Shown: in pieces, positions 61,434 to 64,000 of the stretch
Numbering within the stretch: position 1 is the stretch's first letter
Layout: the number at the start of each line of letters is the position of its first letter
Assembly: GCF_017301335.1 (NCBI RefSeq)
Contig: NZ_CP071247.1
Location: 3,534,001 to 3,598,000, forward strand
Origin: Marinobacter salinisoli
GTDB lineage: Bacteria > Pseudomonadota > Gammaproteobacteria > Pseudomonadales > Oleiphilaceae
DNA length: 64,000 nucleotides
Direction: 5' to 3'
Position numbers and translations under genes: made by a program
The notes under the pieces: model-generated
Database searches by the model: none
The model's input: the letters and a program-made list of their open reading frames with translations, nothing else
What the model was told of the DNA's origin: nothing

Positions 61434-61904
61434 ATGCGTTATATTTTTTCCCGCTACCTGCCCCATTCACTGGCCCTGTCGCTGGCACTGATGCTGGGTT
61501 CCGCCCTTGCACTGGCGGCGGAAGACCCGGTGTACACCGGTTTGCTCTCCAACACCGGCGCGGGTGGTTACGATGTGGTGAGCTATTTCGAGGATGGCGA
61601 GGCCGTTGAGGGTTCATCCAGCCACACCGCCGACTACCTCGGCGTCCGCTGGCGCTTTGCCAGCGCCGAACACAAAGAAAAGTTTGAGGCCGATCCACAA
61701 GCCTATGCCCCCCAATACGGCGGCTACTGCGCCTGGGCGGTCAGCCAGGGCTACCTGGCCAAGGGCGACCCGGAGCACTGGACCGTCCGGGACGGCAAAC
61801 TGTACCTGAACTACAACCAGTCGATTCAGGATCAGTGGCTGCAAGATACCGAGAACTTCATTCGCACCGCGAATGAGAACTGGCCGGCAGTACTCGAAAA
61901 GTAA
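61434..61904 (+). CDS. YHS-domain exported protein
   Basis: A 156-aa protein with a signal peptide (about residues 1-28) and a YHS domain: GGYDVVSYFEDGEAVEGSS, DYLGVRWRFASAEHKEKFEADPQAYAPQYGGYCAWAVSQGYL. The cysteine YC(A) motif and the FxxxxxxxxF pattern are typical. YHS domains bind metals or heme-like cofactors; no partner is visible. GGAGGACACC precedes the ATG. Confidence 0.88.
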   Translation: MRYIFSRYLPHSLALSLALMLGSALALAAEDPVYTGLLSNTGAGGYDVVSYFEDGEAVEGSSSHTADYLGVRWRFASAEHKEKFEADPQAYAPQYGGYCAWAVSQGYLAKGDPEHWTVRDGKLYLNYNQSIQDQWLQDTENFIRTANENWPAVLEK

Positions 61905-62013
61905 CAGTTTTCCGACAATCCGTGCGGTTTCATGACTGACACAAAGCCGTATAATCCGGCGAAAAGCATGAACCAATATTCATGCTCTCAGCCCGAAGCC
62001 GCACGGACCCCGA

Positions 62014-62718
62014 ATGAGACCCGGACAGACGCGATCAGCCGTAACCCTCGCCCTGCTCACCCTCACCGCATGGATGGCCACCACCGCCGCGCAGGCGGAG
62101 ATTACCCGTATCGTTCACCCGGATGGCACCGTCGAATTCACCAATGTAAAACAGAGCCAGCCCCGGGCCTCTACCGGCAACGACACCGTCTACCGCTACA
62201 AGGATGACCACGGCGTGGTGGCTTTCAGCAGTGTTCGCCCGGCCGGCAACGAGTTCGAGGTTATTCGTTTTCACTGTTACGCCTGCGATCCGGAATCCAA
62301 CGTGGACTGGCGCAGGACGCCGCTGTTCAAACAACGCTATCGTGACGAGATCCGGACCGCCGCCCAGGAGTTTGACGTTGACCCGGCACTGGTCCGGGCC
62401 GTTATCCACGCTGAGTCGGCCTTCAACGAGAAAGCGCTGTCGCCGGTGGGTGCTCAGGGGCTGATGCAATTAATGCCGGGCACGGCTCAGGAGCTGGGCG
62501 TGGTTAACCCACTGGTGGCATCGGAAAATATTCGTGGTGGGGTCAATTATCTGGCCATGATGCTGCAACGTTTCAACGGCGATATCCGCCTGGCGACAGC
62601 GGCCTACAACGCCGGCCCCGGTGCAGTGACACGCTACAAGGGCGTGCCACCCTACGCCGAAACCAAGGCCTACGTGCACCGCGTGGGCATTCTGCACCAG
62701 CGCTACGCCGCCAACTGA
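62014..62718 (+). CDS. lytic transglycosylase (SLT, DUF4124-like N-domain)
   Basis: A 234-aa exported enzyme. A signal peptide ends at AQA (about residue 28). The next part, [15 protein letters not shown], matches a DUF4124-like cell-wall-binding piece, repeated once. The SLT catalytic domain begins near [43 protein letters not shown], with the catalytic Glu in HAESAFN. It cleaves peptidoglycan glycans to anhydro products. Confidence 0.9.
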   Translation: MRPGQTRSAVTLALLTLTAWMATTAAQAEITRIVHPDGTVEFTNVKQSQPRASTGNDTVYRYKDDHGVVAFSSVRPAGNEFEVIRFHCYACDPESNVDWRRTPLFKQRYRDEIRTAAQEFDVDPALVRAVIHAESAFNEKALSPVGAQGLMQLMPGTAQELGVVNPLVASENIRGGVNYLAMMLQRFNGDIRLATAAYNAGPGAVTRYKGVPPYAETKAYVHRVGILHQRYAAN

Positions 62719-62728
62719 CGCCAGCGTT

Positions 62729-63358
62729 TTACCCCAGCGCCAGCCAGATACCGACAGCGATCATCAGGCTGCCCGCCACCCGGTTGACGGTGCGCACACC
62801 GCTCCCCTGGCGCAGCAACGTCCGCAGACCACGGCCACCGTGGGCATAGAGTTGCAAACAGATAAATTCCAGCAGCAGAATAATCAGAATAAGCGCCGTC
62901 AACTGGGAAGTCATCGGCAGACTGTTATCAATAAACGGCGGCAACAGCGCGACAAAAAACGCCCAGCCTTTGGGGTTGGCGATGGCGGTGACAAAGCCCT
63001 GCAACGCCAGTTGCCAGCGTGACAAATCAACCGCCGATACCTCTTCCTCCGGCATGGCCATGCGCCCTTTCGAGAACCACATCTGAATCCCCAGCCACGC
63101 CAGATAGGCACCGCCGGCGTACTTGAACACGGCAAACGCCGTGGGGTACTTGAGCATGAAGGCCGCCACACCGATGGCGGCCGATGTTGCCACGATGGCC
63201 ACGCCCAGCAGCTCGCCCGCCATCATCCAGAGTGCCCGCCGAACACCAATGGTGATGCCCATGGACAGGGCCAGTGTCATGCACATGCCGGGCGTAATGG
63301 ACACCACGAAGAAAGTGGGAACAAAGGCAGACAGCAATGACCAGTTCAGTGACAGCAC
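62729..63358 (-). CDS. LysE/RhtB-family amino acid exporter
   Basis: A 209-aa inner-membrane protein with six helices. FFVVSITPGMCMTLALSMG opens the fold, then YAGGAYLAWLGIQMW and FVTAIANPKGWAFFVALLPPFI, all typical of LysE/RhtB exporters. The GTG at 63358, with GGAG seven bases upstream, was preferred to the GTG at 63391. The exported amino acid cannot be read from the sequence. Confidence 0.87.
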   Translation of the reverse strand: MLSLNWSLLSAFVPTFFVVSITPGMCMTLALSMGITIGVRRALWMMAGELLGVAIVATSAAIGVAAFMLKYPTAFAVFKYAGGAYLAWLGIQMWFSKGRMAMPEEEVSAVDLSRWQLALQGFVTAIANPKGWAFFVALLPPFIDNSLPMTSQLTALILIILLLEFICLQLYAHGGRGLRTLLRQGSGVRTVNRVAGSLMIAVGIWLALG

Positions 63359-63526
63359 AACGGGACTCCGAAACCTTGGCTGGATAGCCACGAAATTAGT
63401 ATGAATGTACTAGTTTGGATCGATAGGATGCTCTCTATTGAACGAAAACCGCAAGCCCCAAGGCTCTGAAAATGCGTTTTTTTCGTTCAAGTCAAAGATG
63501 TTAAACCACGCAAAGGACTGCTGTTT

Positions 63527-64000
63527 ATGCCCACCAAGACATGGCGCCAATTACCGATCCTATTGTTTATTGCCACCGTGCTGATCGCCTGCACGGCCAC
63601 CATTGCACCCGCCTGGGTCGCCACCTTTAACCCGAAAGCCCAGGAGGAGCCGGACCGTCTGGCCTGGTTCGATGACATGGAAGTCGACAGTTACGGCAAC
63701 GTCGTGGTTGCCGCCAGCACCATCCGGGCGTCCATGGAACTGCACATCCACGACTTCGCTCTGGTGAAATTTGATGCCACAGGCAACCGGCTGTGGTCCC
63801 GCGTACTGGACCTGTCCACCTCCCGCTACAAAAGCGACGACAGCCCGCTGGAGCTGGTGCTGGACACCGCCGACAACATTTACGTTCTGGTGGAACAGTT
63901 CCGTATCGTCAGCGAGCAGGAATCCGCCAGCGGCAATTATCTGATCAGCTTTGATGCCAACGGCAACGAGCGCTGGCGTCAGGAGCTGGGTGAAGGCACC
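63527..64000 (+). CDS. lipoprotein with beta-propeller-type repeats (partial, runs off the window)
   Basis: The first 158 codons of a longer frame. The N-terminus carries a lipobox-like LIACTA, so it is probably a lipoprotein. Two repeats of the type DSYGNVVVAAST / DTADNIYVLVEQ followed by FDATGNRLWSR / FDANGNERWRQ appear at regular spacing, as in SBBP or PQQ-like beta-propellers. AGGA precedes the ATG at 63527. The end lies outside the window, so the family is not settled. Confidence 0.7.
   Translation, partial: MPTKTWRQLPILLFIATVLIACTATIAPAWVATFNPKAQEEPDRLAWFDDMEVDSYGNVVVAASTIRASMELHIHDFALVKFDATGNRLWSRVLDLSTSRYKSDDSPLELVLDTADNIYVLVEQFRIVSEQESASGNYLISFDANGNERWRQELGEGT

Noticed and set aside
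1..64000. CRISPR arrays, transposases, integrases, prophage genes, tRNA or rRNA genes
   Set aside because: None was recognised by eye on either strand; a covariance-model search would be needed to exclude small RNAs.

Overview
The window reads as a stretch of chromosome from a GC-rich marine gammaproteobacterium, most likely Marinobacter or a close relative. This is inferred from gene content: a PA0069-type radical SAM protein, TIGR02647, DUF1415 and DUF3135 proteins, BCCT, DAACS and NSS sodium-coupled transporters, a Baeyer-Villiger monooxygenase and a haloalkane dehalogenase. No species-specific marker was available. Coding density is high and the genes form short operons on both strands. 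I recognised no rRNA, tRNA, CRISPR array, insertion sequence or prophage. LAYOUT. 0-3.7 kb: FemAB-like acyltransferase, an anchored coiled-coil protein, dodecin, a DUF3750 protein and a gamma-glutamylcyclotransferase-like protein. 3.7-7.5 kb: an amide-bond cassette with a GCS2 carboxylate-amine ligase overlapping an AstE/AspA-type zinc hydrolase, and a divergent M14 carboxypeptidase. 7.6-12.8 kb: DUF3135, a secreted protein of unknown family, and a cobW / nitroreductase-like / DUF6544-like operon ending in two gene remnants. 12.8-16.3 kb: an AraC regulator divergent from an EthA-like Baeyer-Villiger monooxygenase coupled to an alpha/beta hydrolase. 16.4-26.2 kb: a DUF3604 protein, AzlCD exporter, fused 2-oxoacid:ferredoxin oxidoreductase, leucine dehydrogenase and an NSS transporter, which together look like an amino-acid import, deamination and oxidative decarboxylation module. 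26.2-27 kb: an AT-rich island with one PEP-CTERM protein behind a sigma-54 promoter. 27-36.4 kb: sirtuin, spermidine-synthase-like and DUF1415 genes, a structured intergenic repeat, an ABC-F ATPase, parvulin, VanZ-like fusion, creatinase-like M24 protein, DUF2059-like protein, SLT-like protein and a LysR regulator. 36.4-42.9 kb: a 63-aa gene, acyl-CoA ligase, GST, Lrp regulator divergent from astA-DUF1338, and pcm. 43-53.4 kb: TauE/SafE permease, SOS-box-controlled radical SAM gene, L,D-transpeptidase, lipoprotein, hydrolase, Rdx protein, ZIP transporter, outer-membrane barrel candidate, mtgA, DUF2244 and a lipid kinase. 53.5-64 kb: haloalkane dehalogenase, two DMT permeases, TIGR02647, DAACS, DsbA-like, DUF1328, BCCT, a shikimate-kinase paralogue, YHS protein, lytic transglycosylase, LysE permease and a partial lipoprotein. 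The most informative non-coding signals are: (1) a -24/-12 promoter plus a distal palindrome upstream of the PEP-CTERM gene; (2) a LexA box directly before the PA0069-family gene; (3) helically phased TGTC repeats between the AraC and monooxygenase genes; (4) a long near-perfect inverted repeat with nested hairpins at 29.35-29.46 kb. No wholly novel multi-gene system is proven here. The best candidates for undescribed biology are the GCS2/AstE/M14 cassette, the sigma-54-driven PEP-CTERM gene, and the small, well-punctuated 63-aa gene.
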